64,000 bases of DNA from G965205525 sp965205525 (GCA_965205525.1 OZ242171.1:1488001-1552000), one strand, 5' to 3'. Shown: positions 1 to 7,440, numbered from the stretch's first letter. Translations and numbers: made by a program. Notes: generated by a model not told the origin, from the letters alone.

Positions 1-884
1 TCATTCAGGGTGAATCGCTCCCGGCCGTCCGGCATGGACCAGCCCATCAGACCAAGGTAGTTCAGCAGCGCTTCGGGCAGGTAGCCGGTGCGCCGGTAAT
101 AGAGAATGCCGGTGGGACTGCGGCGCTTGCTGAGCTTGCTGCGGTCGGGATTGCGCAGCAGGGGGAGATGGCAGAACACCGGCAGCTGCCAGCCGAATGC
201 CCGGTACAGGAGAAGATGCTTCGGGGTTGAGTTGATCCACTCCTCTCCCCGGATCACATGGCTGATCTCCATCAGATGATCGTCCACCACATTGGCTAAG
301 TGATAGGTAGGCCGGCCGTCTGCCTTCAGCAAGATCTGCATGTCCACCTGGGACCACTCTATGGACACCTCCCCGCGCAGAAGATCTTCCAGCACACAGG
401 ACCCTTCCTCCGGCACCTTCAGGCGGATCACGTGGGGGTCTCCCTGGGCGAGACGGCGCTTGACCTCGGCCTCAGGTATCTGCAGCCCGCGACCGTCATA
501 GCGGGCGGTCTCTCCCCGGGCCAGCTGCTCCCTGCGCATCTGCGCCAATTCCTCCGGGGTGGCAAAACAGTAAAAAGCGTGGCCCTCGGCCACCAGCCGC
601 TCTGCGTGCTCCCGATACAGCGCGGTGCGCTCGCTCTGCCGGTAGGGGCCGAAATCTCCCCCTCGGTCCGGCCCCTCGTCCCATTCCAAGCCGAGCCAAG
701 AGAGGGCCTCCAGAATTTCCCGCTCCGAATCGGCATCAGAGCGCTCCCGATCCGTGTCTTCAATGCGCAGGAGAAAACGCCCGCCGCTATGTCGGGCAAA
801 ACATAGGTTAAACAGAGCGATATAGGCAGTGCCTATATGGGGAGCGCCGGTGGGAGAGGGGGCGATGCGGGTGCGAACTGTCAT
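1..884 (-). CDS. gltX: Glutamate--tRNA ligase (GltX), 3' end cut by window
   Basis: Cytoplasmic class I aminoacyl-tRNA synthetase that charges tRNA-Glu with glutamate. About 294 N-terminal residues are present; the gene runs off the left edge. The translation starts MTVRTRIAPSPTGAPHIG, carrying the HIGH signature as PHIG at residues 15-18, and has the second ATP-binding signature KLSKR near residue 248, so the whole Rossmann catalytic domain is visible and only the anticodon-binding part is missing. The ATG at 884 is chosen because the conserved TRxAPSPTG block begins directly after it. It is divergent from dusA, with 55 bases between the starts. Family assignment is secure; discriminating versus non-discriminating type cannot be judged from this half. 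Confidence 0.96.
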   Translation of the reverse strand, partial: MTVRTRIAPSPTGAPHIGTAYIALFNLCFARHSGGRFLLRIEDTDRERSDADSEREILEALSWLGLEWDEGPDRGGDFGPYRQSERTALYREHAERLVAEGHAFYCFATPEELAQMRREQLARGETARYDGRGLQIPEAEVKRRLAQGDPHVIRLKVPEEGSCVLEDLLRGEVSIEWSQVDMQILLKADGRPTYHLANVVDDHLMEISHVIRGEEWINSTPKHLLLYRAFGWQLPVFCHLPLLRNPDRSKLSKRRSPTGILYYRRTGYLPEALLNYLGLMGWSMPDGRERFTLN

Positions 885-939
885 AGGACTAAAAAATAAA
901 GGAAACAGCGAATTATAGGCATGCCGCTATGATAAAAAT

Positions 940-1929
940 ATGAATGCCATGTCGCCAGAAATATCTAGGCACCGCCTCTGTGTGGCCCCCATGATGAAAT
1001 GCACCGATCGCCACTGTCGGTATTTCATGCGTCTGCTGACCAAACGGGCCCGGCTGTACACGGAGATGATCACCGCCACTGCGGTTGTCAGGGGGCGACA
1101 TGAGCGGCTCCTCGCCTACCATCCCGCCGAGCATCCCCTGGCCCTTCAATTGGGTGGCGCCGACCCGGAAACCCTGCGCCAGGCGGCCATCATTGCCGCC
1201 GAATGGGGCTATGACGAGCTCAACCTGAACATCGGCTGTCCGAGCCGCCGGGTGGGAGCAGGAGGCTTCGGGGCCCGGCTGATGACGGAGCCGGAGCGGG
1301 CCGCCGACTGCATCGCCGCCCTGGGGGAGGCGGGGCTGCCGGTCTCGGCAAAATGCCGCACCGGTGTAGACGAGCAGGAAGCCTACGAGAGCCTCGGCGA
1401 TTTTATCTGCCATCTCGCCAAGGCCGGCTGCAAGACCGTGATCGTGCACGCCCGCAAGGCGTGGCTGAGCGGCCTCAGTCCCCGACAGAACCGCCAGATC
1501 CCTCCCTTGCGCTACGATTGGGTGTACCGCCTGAAGGAAGATTTTCCCGAGCTGCAAATCGTGCTGAACGGCGGGATCAATCGGCTAAAAGACTGCGAGG
1601 AGCACCTCAAGCGAGTAGACGGGGTTATGCTGGGACGGGAGATCTACCGCAACCCGGCCCTGCTGGCAGAGGTGGACAGCCGCCTGTTCGGCGAGCCGCC
1701 AGCAGCCTTGAACCGGCTGTCGGTGCTGGAGAAATTTTTGTCCTACGTGAATGCCCGCCGACAGGAGGGCGTGCCCCCCTGGGCGGCGATACGCCATGTT
1801 CTGGGTCTTTTTCACAATATTCCCGGCGGTCGCCTATACCGGCGCACACTGGCCGAAACAGCAAGGCAGCCGGGATTATCCGCCGCCGCTCTGCTGCACA
1901 GCGCAGAGGCGGCGATGCTAAGACACTAG
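940..1929 (+). CDS. dusA: tRNA-dihydrouridine(20/20a) synthase DusA
   Basis: FMN-dependent enzyme that reduces uridine to dihydrouridine in the D-loop of tRNA. The 329-residue protein has the DusA subfamily pattern: VAPMMKCTDRHCRYF at the N-terminus, the catalytic cysteine C100 in NIGCPSRRVGAGGFGA, HARKAWLSGLSP and the FMN-binding NGGI segment. Length matches E. coli DusA. A second ATG lies three codons downstream at 949, so the start is uncertain by 9 bases. It is divergent from gltX and convergent with mlaA, whose stop is 57 bases away. Confidence 0.95.
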   Translation: MNAMSPEISRHRLCVAPMMKCTDRHCRYFMRLLTKRARLYTEMITATAVVRGRHERLLAYHPAEHPLALQLGGADPETLRQAAIIAAEWGYDELNLNIGCPSRRVGAGGFGARLMTEPERAADCIAALGEAGLPVSAKCRTGVDEQEAYESLGDFICHLAKAGCKTVIVHARKAWLSGLSPRQNRQIPPLRYDWVYRLKEDFPELQIVLNGGINRLKDCEEHLKRVDGVMLGREIYRNPALLAEVDSRLFGEPPAALNRLSVLEKFLSYVNARRQEGVPPWAAIRHVLGLFHNIPGGRLYRRTLAETARQPGLSAAALLHSAEAAMLRH

Positions 1930-1985
1930 AGGGGGCCTCCTGGCTGCGAGCACCGGTGCGCCCCCGACATCGGGGATGGTGATAT

Positions 1986-2762
1986 TCAGAAACTGAAGGG
2001 ATCCTCCAAGATGTCTTCACCTTCACCACTGGGCTTATCTGCCGTTTCTTCTGAGCGGCTTTGAATGTACAGCTCCCGCACCGAGATGTAGCGATCCCCA
2101 CTGGACAGGAAAGGCTCCAAATCCAAGAGCTTGGCGCGCTGGTCTATGGTTTCTACAATATAGAAAGGCAGGCGCAGAGACGTTTCCGGAAGGTAAGGGA
2201 GCGGGCTCGCGAGTATATCCAAGGCGCTCCCCGCCAAGTCGCGCAGGCTCTGGCCCGCCATGAAAGGCGCCACTAGATAAGGTCCCTCTTTCACCCCCCA
2301 GTGCTTCAGGGTCAAGCCAAAACCGCCGGCGCACTTCTCAATCCCCATCTCTGCTCCCAGATCAAGCAAGCCGCCGATGCCGAAGGTGCTGTTGATGAAA
2401 AAACGGGTGCTGTGGGAAAGGGCTTCCCGGGGCTGTCCCCGCAGGATGCCCCCCAGGGTGCAGCGAAGCTCCTGCAAGTTTCCAAAGAAGTTGCTGACTC
2501 CATAGCGCACCGAGGTCGGCAGGCTGGCACGATAAGCCCTGGCGAAGGGCAGTGCCAATGAGTGGTCCAAGGCATCATTGAATTTGAAAATTGGGCGATT
2601 TACCCTTTCTATGGGATCCCTGATATCTGCACCCAGAACCGTGGAGGAGGATGCGCCTATTGCCAAGATACAGAGAAACAGAAGGCAGCAAAAAAGTGCC
2701 CGGCGGTGCTGCCATCCGTAGCCAGACGCGATGTCATCCCCCCTGTATTTAAGGGCAGTCAC
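1986..2762 (-). CDS. mlaA: MlaA/VacJ family outer-membrane phospholipid-transport protein, coupled to hvfC
   Basis: The 258-residue protein has MlaA family hallmarks: DPIERVNRPIFKFND after the signal region, a TRFFINSTFGIGG segment and HWGVKEGPYLVAPF. MlaA sits in the outer membrane with porins and removes mislocalised phospholipids from the outer leaflet, passing them to MlaC. The start is a GTG whose bases overlap the hvfC stop (GTGA), so it appears translationally coupled to the RiPP operon; no ATG occurs in frame before the signal peptide. The hydrophobic segment (about residues 22-44) ends in VLGA and shows no acceptable lipobox, although MlaA is normally a lipoprotein. No mlaBCDEF genes are in the window. 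Family is confident; its role in this operon is unknown. Confidence 0.88.
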   Translation of the reverse strand: MTALKYRGDDIASGYGWQHRRALFCCLLFLCILAIGASSSTVLGADIRDPIERVNRPIFKFNDALDHSLALPFARAYRASLPTSVRYGVSNFFGNLQELRCTLGGILRGQPREALSHSTRFFINSTFGIGGLLDLGAEMGIEKCAGGFGLTLKHWGVKEGPYLVAPFMAGQSLRDLAGSALDILASPLPYLPETSLRLPFYIVETIDQRAKLLDLEPFLSSGDRYISVRELYIQSRSEETADKPSGEGEDILEDPFSF

Positions 2763-3535
2763 GGCATACGAACCCCTAGGACGATGTCTTTTGCACGCAA
2801 TTTTTCCAAGGTGCTCTCGCCGCCCTGCCGCACCGCTTCCCGCCGCTCTTCCCCTAATTCAGCAGCGATGGAATCCAGGGCTGCAAGGCCAGTGGTCGCT
2901 CCATCCAGAAGCTCCAGCAGGCGAGCGGTCACCGGGTTGCTCTCTAAATACTGCAGGCGATCCTGCCGGTCCCGGCAGAGCACCAGAAAAGTGGGCTCGG
3001 CGGGGGCCTCCCAGGGACAGTCACCGGCCGCCACCCGATGCACCGGGAAACGATAGCGAAAAGAGCAGGCCAGAGGAGACACCACCGGGCAGCCCGGCAG
3101 CAGGTCACCCTCGGCATCAATGCCTTCCTGTGGAATCTCTGTCTCGGCGATCTCCAGTTCAAGGCCCATCCGCTCGTAGTGGGCCAGTTCCAGCAGGAAG
3201 GGCGGGTCGGCGGGGAGCAGCTCATGCTCCTGTTCCAAGTAGGCCAGGAATTCGCGGCCGATCTCGTGGAAGTACGGGGTATGACAGGCGTGCCGGCGCA
3301 GGAAATCTCGGGCCATGTTATGCCAGTCTTCCTCCCCGTAGCAGCCGCAGAGGAGCGGGAAGCCCCGGCTCAGAAACCCCTCCAGGTTGCTGTAGAAAAG
3401 GTCGCGGTAAACCTCCAGGCGCCGCCGCTCCACACCTTGGGGGCCCGGGCAGACGACGGGGTCCCGGATCCAAGAGCTGAGATCTGTCTGCACTTGTCGG
3501 AAATCGGCGGGAGACACCGTGTTTTCAGGAGACAT
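2759..3535 (-). CDS. hvfC: HvfC-like DUF2063 partner protein of the MNIO enzyme
   Basis: 258-residue protein with the DUF2063 layout: an N-terminal helical part with RRLEVYRDLFYSNLEGFL and FPLLCGCYGEEDW, followed by YFHEIGREFLAYLE and HYERMGLELEI. Members of this family form a complex with DUF692 (MNIO) enzymes and help bind the precursor peptide. Start chosen at the ATG at 3535, which overlaps the hvfB stop by 11 bases; the longer reading frame upstream lies inside hvfB and does not resemble the family. The stop overlaps the mlaA GTG. Partner function is inferred from the family and from the adjacent hvfB and hvfA genes. Confidence 0.88.
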   Translation of the reverse strand: MSPENTVSPADFRQVQTDLSSWIRDPVVCPGPQGVERRRLEVYRDLFYSNLEGFLSRGFPLLCGCYGEEDWHNMARDFLRRHACHTPYFHEIGREFLAYLEQEHELLPADPPFLLELAHYERMGLELEIAETEIPQEGIDAEGDLLPGCPVVSPLACSFRYRFPVHRVAAGDCPWEAPAEPTFLVLCRDRQDRLQYLESNPVTARLLELLDGATTGLAALDSIAAELGEERREAVRQGGESTLEKLRAKDIVLGVRMP

Positions 3536-4382
3536 CTGCCTTCTGCTCCACATCAGTCTGCAAGTGCCGGATATGATCCACTTCCGCCAGCAGCTCTTCC
3601 AGCGGCGGAAAATTGAAATCTCTCTCCAGCAGGGTCGGACGAATGCCGAATAGGCGATAGCATTCCGCCAAGAGATCCCACACCGGCTCCTCCACCTGGT
3701 CGCCGTGGGTATCAATACGCAGGTCCTCTGCTTCCACATAGTGTCCCGCCACATGGAGATAGGCGATGCGCTCACCGGGCATGGCACGCAAAAATGCCAG
3801 CGGGTCATAGCCGTGGTTGATGGCATTCACTTGAATGTTATTGATGTCCAGCAGGAGATCGCAGTCTGCTTCTTCCAGTACCGCCAGCAGAAAATCCTGC
3901 TCGGCCAGCTGTCGGCCAGGAGCCGCATAGTAGGAGGCATTCTCCACGGCAATGCGACAGCCCAGGGCATCCTGCACCTGACGAATGCGAGTCGCCGCAT
4001 GCCGCACCGCCTCTTCGGTGAAGGGAATCGGCATCAGGTCATACAGATGCCCGTGGTCGCCGCAGGCGGTGAGATGCTCGGAATAAAAGGGGCAGCGGTG
4101 CCGCTGCATGAAGTCGCCGACATTGCGGACCAAGTCCATGTCCAAGGGGGCGGTGCCGCCGAGATTGAGGGAAAGGCCGTGCAGAATAATCGGGCACTGC
4201 TCTGCCAGTGCAGAGAAACGTCGGGCCGAGGCGCCCCCGTAGCGAATCCAGTTTTCCGGGGCAACCTCCATAAAATCCACACGTCCCTGCCAAGAATCTG
4301 CCAAGGAATAGAGAAGCGGGCGCCGAAGGCCCAACCCGCATCTCCCGTCAAAAGGGGGCCGAGGCCCGCGAATATCTTTCAT
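3525..4382 (-). CDS. hvfB: HvfB-like multinuclear non-heme iron oxidase (MNIO, DUF692)
   Basis: 285-residue TIM-barrel oxidase of the DUF692/MbnB family, which in characterised members converts cysteines of a precursor peptide into oxazolone/thioamide or related groups using an iron cluster. Visible family motifs, which carry the likely iron ligands: HGLSLNLGG, FYSEHLTACG, VENASYY, LLLDINNIQVNAINHGYDP, YLHVAGH, IDTHGDQVEEP and LLERDFNFPP. The ATG at 4382 (MKDIRGPRPPFDG) fits the family N-terminus. An upstream start at 4472 would place the hairpin at 4450-4469 inside the coding region and is less likely. Lies between the precursor genes and hvfC. Exact chemistry is inferred from the precursor motif. 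Confidence 0.92.
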   Translation of the reverse strand: MKDIRGPRPPFDGRCGLGLRRPLLYSLADSWQGRVDFMEVAPENWIRYGGASARRFSALAEQCPIILHGLSLNLGGTAPLDMDLVRNVGDFMQRHRCPFYSEHLTACGDHGHLYDLMPIPFTEEAVRHAATRIRQVQDALGCRIAVENASYYAAPGRQLAEQDFLLAVLEEADCDLLLDINNIQVNAINHGYDPLAFLRAMPGERIAYLHVAGHYVEAEDLRIDTHGDQVEEPVWDLLAECYRLFGIRPTLLERDFNFPPLEELLAEVDHIRHLQTDVEQKADVS

Positions 4383-4429
4383 ATCGGGGCGCAGAAAAGA
4401 AGCTTGCCCCCCAAGGGGAGCAGGCCATA

Positions 4430-4469
4430 GTTTAGAAAAAGAGACAGCACCGTGCCCCGAGGGGCACGG
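4430..4469 (-). terminator. Hairpin plus T-rich tract between precursor gene and hvfB (attenuator)
   Basis: A perfect 9-bp inverted repeat, CCGTGCCCC/GGGGCACGG, at 4450-4469 lies 24 bases after the hvfA1 stop. On the minus strand it is followed at ten bases by CTCTTTTTC. This resembles an intrinsic terminator of moderate strength. Placed between a precursor gene and its modifying enzymes, it would keep precursor mRNA in excess over hvfBC mRNA. Function is inference. Confidence 0.6.
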
Positions 4470-4493
4470 CACATGCCTCAGTGCGCTGCTAGC

Positions 4494-4787
4494 TTATTTG
4501 TTGCCGCCGCATTTGCCTTCGCCACAGCTGCCTTCTTTCTTGCTCTTGCTGTCGCCGCATTTGCCTTCACCGCAACTGCCTTCCTTCTTGCTCTTGCCTT
4601 CACCGCATTTGCCTTCACCGCAACTGCCTTCGCTCTTGCGGCCCATTTCACCGACCTGCTCATAGCTGGACAGTTCATTGGCAACAAAGGGATTAACAGC
4701 GCCAGCAGAAGCCACAGGGGTGATAGCTGAAGCTAAGAAAGCGGTGCCAAGTGCAACCGCCAAGGGTTTTTTTGTGGACTTGATCAT
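4494..4787 (-). CDS. hvfA: HvfA-like precursor peptide 1 (three EGKCG motifs)
   Basis: 97-residue secreted RiPP precursor. A signal peptide MIKSTKKPLAVALGTAFLAS... ends in PVASA near residue 28, followed by NPFVANELSSYEQVG, which the second precursor shares in related form. The C-terminal core holds three EGSCGEGKCG units separated by KSKK linkers, giving six cysteines. EGKCG is the motif modified by HvfB/HvfC in Haemophilus and by bufferin-type systems. The start at 4787 is fixed by a near-consensus ribosome-binding site, TTAAGGAGG, seven bases from the ATG. The gene is followed by a hairpin and hvfB. Copper binding of the product is inferred from family knowledge. Confidence 0.9.
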   Translation of the reverse strand: MIKSTKKPLAVALGTAFLASAITPVASAGAVNPFVANELSSYEQVGEMGRKSEGSCGEGKCGEGKSKKEGSCGEGKCGDSKSKKEGSCGEGKCGGNK

Positions 4788-4874
4788 TATTACCTCCTTA
4801 AGGTAAGTCATTGCCAATCTTCATCGCCCGCATCTCTGCCCCGCACAAAAACGGTGCAGATCTGTCAAGGCACG

Positions 4875-4887
4875 GGCGAGTATGGCA
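4875..4887 (-). promoter_or_regulatory. Motif upstream of hvfA1 resembling one upstream of hvfA2
   Basis: On the plus strand the sequence is GGCGAGTATGGCA, about 90 bases before the hvfA1 start. A close relative, GGCGAGTAGTATGCC, occurs before the second precursor at 5503-5517. Read on the minus strand both contain CATACT, a possible -10 element, but no good -35 was found. The 180-base gap between the two precursor genes leaves room for a separate promoter. Weak evidence. Confidence 0.3.
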
Positions 4888-4967
4888 CAAAAAGCCATTC
4901 TTGCCTAGCCTTAGGACACAGGGCATTCTGAAAAGTTCCCACCAGCAGCAAGGCCACCGTCCGCTGC

Positions 4968-5438
4968 TTATTTGGCACTGCCGCACTTGCCCTCGCCGCA
5001 GCCCCCTTCATCGGCAGCAGCAGCCTTGCTGCCGCCGCACTTGCCTTCGCCGCAGCCGCCCTCATCGGCAGCGGCAGCCTTGCTGCCGCCGCACTTGCCT
5101 TCGCCGCAGCCCCCTTCATCGGCAGCGGCAGCCTTGCTGCCGCCGCACTTGCCTTCGCCGCAGCCCCCTTCATCGGCAGCGGCAGCCTTGCTGCCGCCGC
5201 ACTTGCCCTCGCCGCAGCCGCCCTCATCGGCAGCGGCAGCCTTGCTGCCGCCGCACTTGCCTTCGCCGCAGCCCCCTTCGCCGTCGTGCTTCGCCTGTCC
5301 AACCCGCTCATACACGGGGAACAGATCTTTGGCGACAAAGGGATTGGTGACTTCGGCAGAAGCGAGGGGCACCATGCCAGAAGCTAGGAAAACAGTGCCC
5401 AAAGCAGCTGCTAAAGGGGTTTTTACAGATTTGATCAT
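4968..5438 (-). CDS. hvfA: HvfA-like precursor peptide 2 (six EGKCG repeats)
   Basis: 156-residue secreted precursor paralogous to the downstream one. Signal peptide MIKSVKTPLAAALGTVFLAS... ends in PLASA near residue 28, followed by TNPFVAKDLFPVYERVGQ. Residues 54-156 consist of six EGGCGEGKCG units; five are complete 18-residue repeats with a GSKAAAAD linker, and the last ends KCGSAK. This gives twelve core cysteines. All three GC-rich frames stay open through the region, so other frames there are shadows. The start at 5438 aligns with the start of the other precursor; its ribosome-binding site is weak. First gene of the leftward operon and divergent from ilvC. Confidence 0.9.
   Translation of the reverse strand: MIKSVKTPLAAALGTVFLASGMVPLASAEVTNPFVAKDLFPVYERVGQAKHDGEGGCGEGKCGGSKAAAADEGGCGEGKCGGSKAAAADEGGCGEGKCGGSKAAAADEGGCGEGKCGGSKAAAADEGGCGEGKCGGSKAAAADEGGCGEGKCGSAK
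4971..5279 (-). repeat. 54-bp in-frame tandem repeat encoding the precursor core
   Basis: Five full 54-bp units plus a 39-bp partial unit lie in frame in the second precursor gene. Differences between units are mostly synonymous. Because the unit length is a multiple of three, gain or loss of units would change the number of EGKCG motifs without a frameshift. Confidence 0.9.
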
Positions 5439-5502
5439 GGTGGCCGCCCGCTATCATCCTCTTGCTCGCATCCCAGCCTCGCCCTAAGGCGCACATTCCA
5501 GT

Positions 5503-5517
5503 GGCGAGTAGTATGCC
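5503..5517 (-). promoter_or_regulatory. Motif upstream of hvfA2 resembling one upstream of hvfA1
   Basis: Plus-strand GGCGAGTAGTATGCC lies about 65-80 bases before the hvfA2 start and resembles the element at 4875-4887. It may mark a shared promoter or operator for the two precursor genes. No regulator gene is adjacent. The rest of the 5439-5697 intergenic region holds the ilvC promoter on the other strand and nothing else I recognise. Confidence 0.28.
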
Positions 5518-5645
5518 ATAGCTCACCACCCCGGACTATACCCGAAATGAGTGCGCCAGGAACGCCGGCAGACCGCTCATGACAGGGGCAGGACAGTGCC
5601 TTTGAAGAACGGCTAGCAGGAAGACGCCGGGTCAGCAAAGACCGT

Positions 5646-5651
5646 TATAAT
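5646..5651 (+). promoter_or_regulatory. Consensus -10 element for ilvC
   Basis: A perfect TATAAT lies 46 bases before the chosen ilvC ATG, which would give a leader of about 40 bases. No convincing -35 is seen at 16-18 bases spacing. Its position also argues against a start at 5650 for ilvC. Confidence 0.5.
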
Positions 5652-5697
5652 GGAGTGCTTTGCCACAGGCGCAAAGACCTCATCTACAGCACTGGAA

Positions 5698-7170
5698 ATG
5701 ACCAACTATTTCAACGCACTGCCCTCGCGAAGACAGCTCGCCCAGCTGGGCCGCTGTCGCCTGATGGCAGAGACGGAATTCAGGGATGGAGTCAAAAAGC
5801 TGGAAAAAAAGAAAATCGTCATCATCGGCTGCGGGGCACAGGGACTGCACCAGGGCCTGTGTCTCAAGGATAGCGGTCTGGATGTGGCCTACGCCCTGCG
5901 CAAGGAAGCCATCGCAGAAAAGCGGCAGTCTTGGAAGAACGCCACGGAAAACGGTTTCAGTGCCGACACCTGTGAAAAGCTGGTGCCGGAGGCGGACCTA
6001 GTGCTGAATCTCACCCCGGACAAGCAGCATGCCCAAGTCCTGAAGCAGGCCGTCCCGCTGATGAAAAAAAAGGCCTGCCTGTCCTATTCCCACGGCTTCA
6101 ACATCGTGGAGCAGGGGCAGCGCATCCGGGACGACCTGACAGTGATCATGGTGGCACCCAAGTGCCCGGGCACCGAGGTGCGACAGGAATACCTGCGCGG
6201 CTTCGGCGTGCCTTCCCTGGTAGCGGTGCACGAGGAGAACGACCCCCGGGGCGAGGGACTTGATATCGCCCGGGCCTACGCAGCGGGCATCGGCTCCCAT
6301 CGCGCTGGGGTGCTGGAATCCTCCTTTGTCGCGGAGGTGAAATCGGACCTGATGGGAGAGCAGGTCATCCTGTGCGGGCTGCAGCAGGCCGCCTCCCTGC
6401 TGTGCTTCAACCGGATGCAGGAAAATGGCGTAGACCCGGCCTTCGCCGCTGGCCTGGTGCAGAGGGGCTGGGAAACCATCACGGAAGCCCTCAAGCACGG
6501 CGGTATCAGCCACATGATGGATCGGCTGTCAAACCCGGCCAAGATCCGCGCTTTTCATCTGGCCGAGGAGTTGAAATCCATTATGCAGCCCCTGTTTGAG
6601 AAGCACATGGACGACGTGATGTCCGGAGCCTTTTCTGCCGAGATGATGCAGGACTGGGAAAACGGCGATACCCGGCTGCTGGCTTGGCGAAAGGAGATTG
6701 CCGAGACCCCTTTTGAACAGGTGCCCGCCGAGTTGCCGGAAATCTCGGAGCAGGATTATTTTGACAAGGCGCCGCTGATGCTCGCCTTCATCAGGGCCGG
6801 CGCGGAAATGGCCTTTGAAATCATGACGGCCACCGGCATGAAGCCCGCCTCCGCCTACTACGAGTCCCTGCACGAAGTGCCCCTGATTGCAAACCTTATT
6901 GCCCGTCGCCGGCTGCACGAGATGAACCTGATAATTTCTGACACCGCCGAGTATGGCTCTCACCTCTTTACCGAGGCGTGCATGCCGCTGCTCGCCGACT
7001 TTATGAAGGACTTGGATACCGATGTCATCGGCAAAGGCCAAAGCAGCGGCAGCACACAGGTGGACAACAGCGAGCTGATCGCTGTCAACCGGGCGCTTCG
7101 CGAGCATCCGGCGGAAATCATTGGGCATGAATTGCGCAGTCGCATGACGGCGATGAAACAACTGAACTGA
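5698..7170 (+). CDS. ilvC: Ketol-acid reductoisomerase, class II (IlvC)
   Basis: Second common enzyme of isoleucine/valine synthesis: NADPH- and Mg2+-dependent alkyl migration and reduction of acetolactate or acetohydroxybutyrate. The 490-residue length is that of the long class II enzyme of E. coli, with duplicated C-terminal knotted domain. Seen: MTNYFNALPSRRQLAQLG start, NADPH loop GCGAQG at residues 44-49, ALRKEAIAEKRQSW, NLTPDKQH, MVAPKCPGTEVR, SDLMGEQ and ISDTAEYG. The ATG at 5698 is chosen over an upstream one at 5650 because it matches the family start and lies downstream of a TATAAT. The ilvIN genes are encoded separately on the other strand 1.5 kb away. Confidence 0.96.
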   Translation: MTNYFNALPSRRQLAQLGRCRLMAETEFRDGVKKLEKKKIVIIGCGAQGLHQGLCLKDSGLDVAYALRKEAIAEKRQSWKNATENGFSADTCEKLVPEADLVLNLTPDKQHAQVLKQAVPLMKKKACLSYSHGFNIVEQGQRIRDDLTVIMVAPKCPGTEVRQEYLRGFGVPSLVAVHEENDPRGEGLDIARAYAAGIGSHRAGVLESSFVAEVKSDLMGEQVILCGLQQAASLLCFNRMQENGVDPAFAAGLVQRGWETITEALKHGGISHMMDRLSNPAKIRAFHLAEELKSIMQPLFEKHMDDVMSGAFSAEMMQDWENGDTRLLAWRKEIAETPFEQVPAELPEISEQDYFDKAPLMLAFIRAGAEMAFEIMTATGMKPASAYYESLHEVPLIANLIARRRLHEMNLIISDTAEYGSHLFTEACMPLLADFMKDLDTDVIGKGQSSGSTQVDNSELIAVNRALREHPAEIIGHELRSRMTAMKQLN

Positions 7171-7178
7171 GAAACGGC

Positions 7179-7262
7179 ATGGGTTATCCGAAAAAACACC
7201 GCGGACGAAGAAAAATCGGCTCTACCAAGCGCCGCAATCGCAAACGCAACAAGAAGAAGTAG
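7179..7262 (+). CDS. 27-residue arginine/lysine-rich small protein, unknown
   Basis: A short open frame starts eight bases after the ilvC stop and encodes MGYPKKHRGRRKIGSTKRR followed by NRKRNKKK. Fifteen of 27 residues are Lys or Arg. The size and composition resemble small ribosome-associated proteins such as bTHX or Sra, but I do not recognise a match to a named family. No strong ribosome-binding site is present (GAGAAACGGC before the ATG), so expression may depend on coupling to ilvC. It could also be a chance frame. Confidence 0.45.
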   Translation: MGYPKKHRGRRKIGSTKRRNRKRNKKK

Positions 7263-7361
7263 GCACGCCGCCGCCCTTTGACCGCGAATGTACAATGCCC
7301 TTGCGGTCTCGGCGGAATGGCATGCCGGGACTGCACCGCTTCCTTTCCCGGCGGGTGCTGC

Positions 7362-7402
7362 CTCAGCAATCCGCTGGAAACTGAGCTTTCTCTATTGCTG
7401 AG
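7362..7402. repeat. 9-bp inverted repeat upstream of the MBL-fold gene
   Basis: CTCAGCAAT at 7362-7370 and ATTGCTGAG at 7394-7402 form a perfect inverted repeat with a 23-base loop, ending 38 bases before the next start codon. It could be an operator, a long-loop hairpin or a weak terminator of the ilvC transcript; no T-tract follows directly. Confidence 0.4.
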
Positions 7403-7440
7403 TGCTTGGCAATACTCCCCCGCCCGCTAAAGAACGCATC

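Noticed and set aside
4971..5279. Regular repeat array considered as CRISPR
   Set aside because: Units are contiguous and in frame with a coding sequence; no unique spacers.
4811..5487. Long plus-strand and other-frame ORFs over the precursor genes (RRSPLHRQRQ and PHLPSPQPPSS repeats)
   Set aside because: These are shadows of the 54-bp repeat; the minus frame gives a signal peptide and EGKCG motifs, which the others lack.
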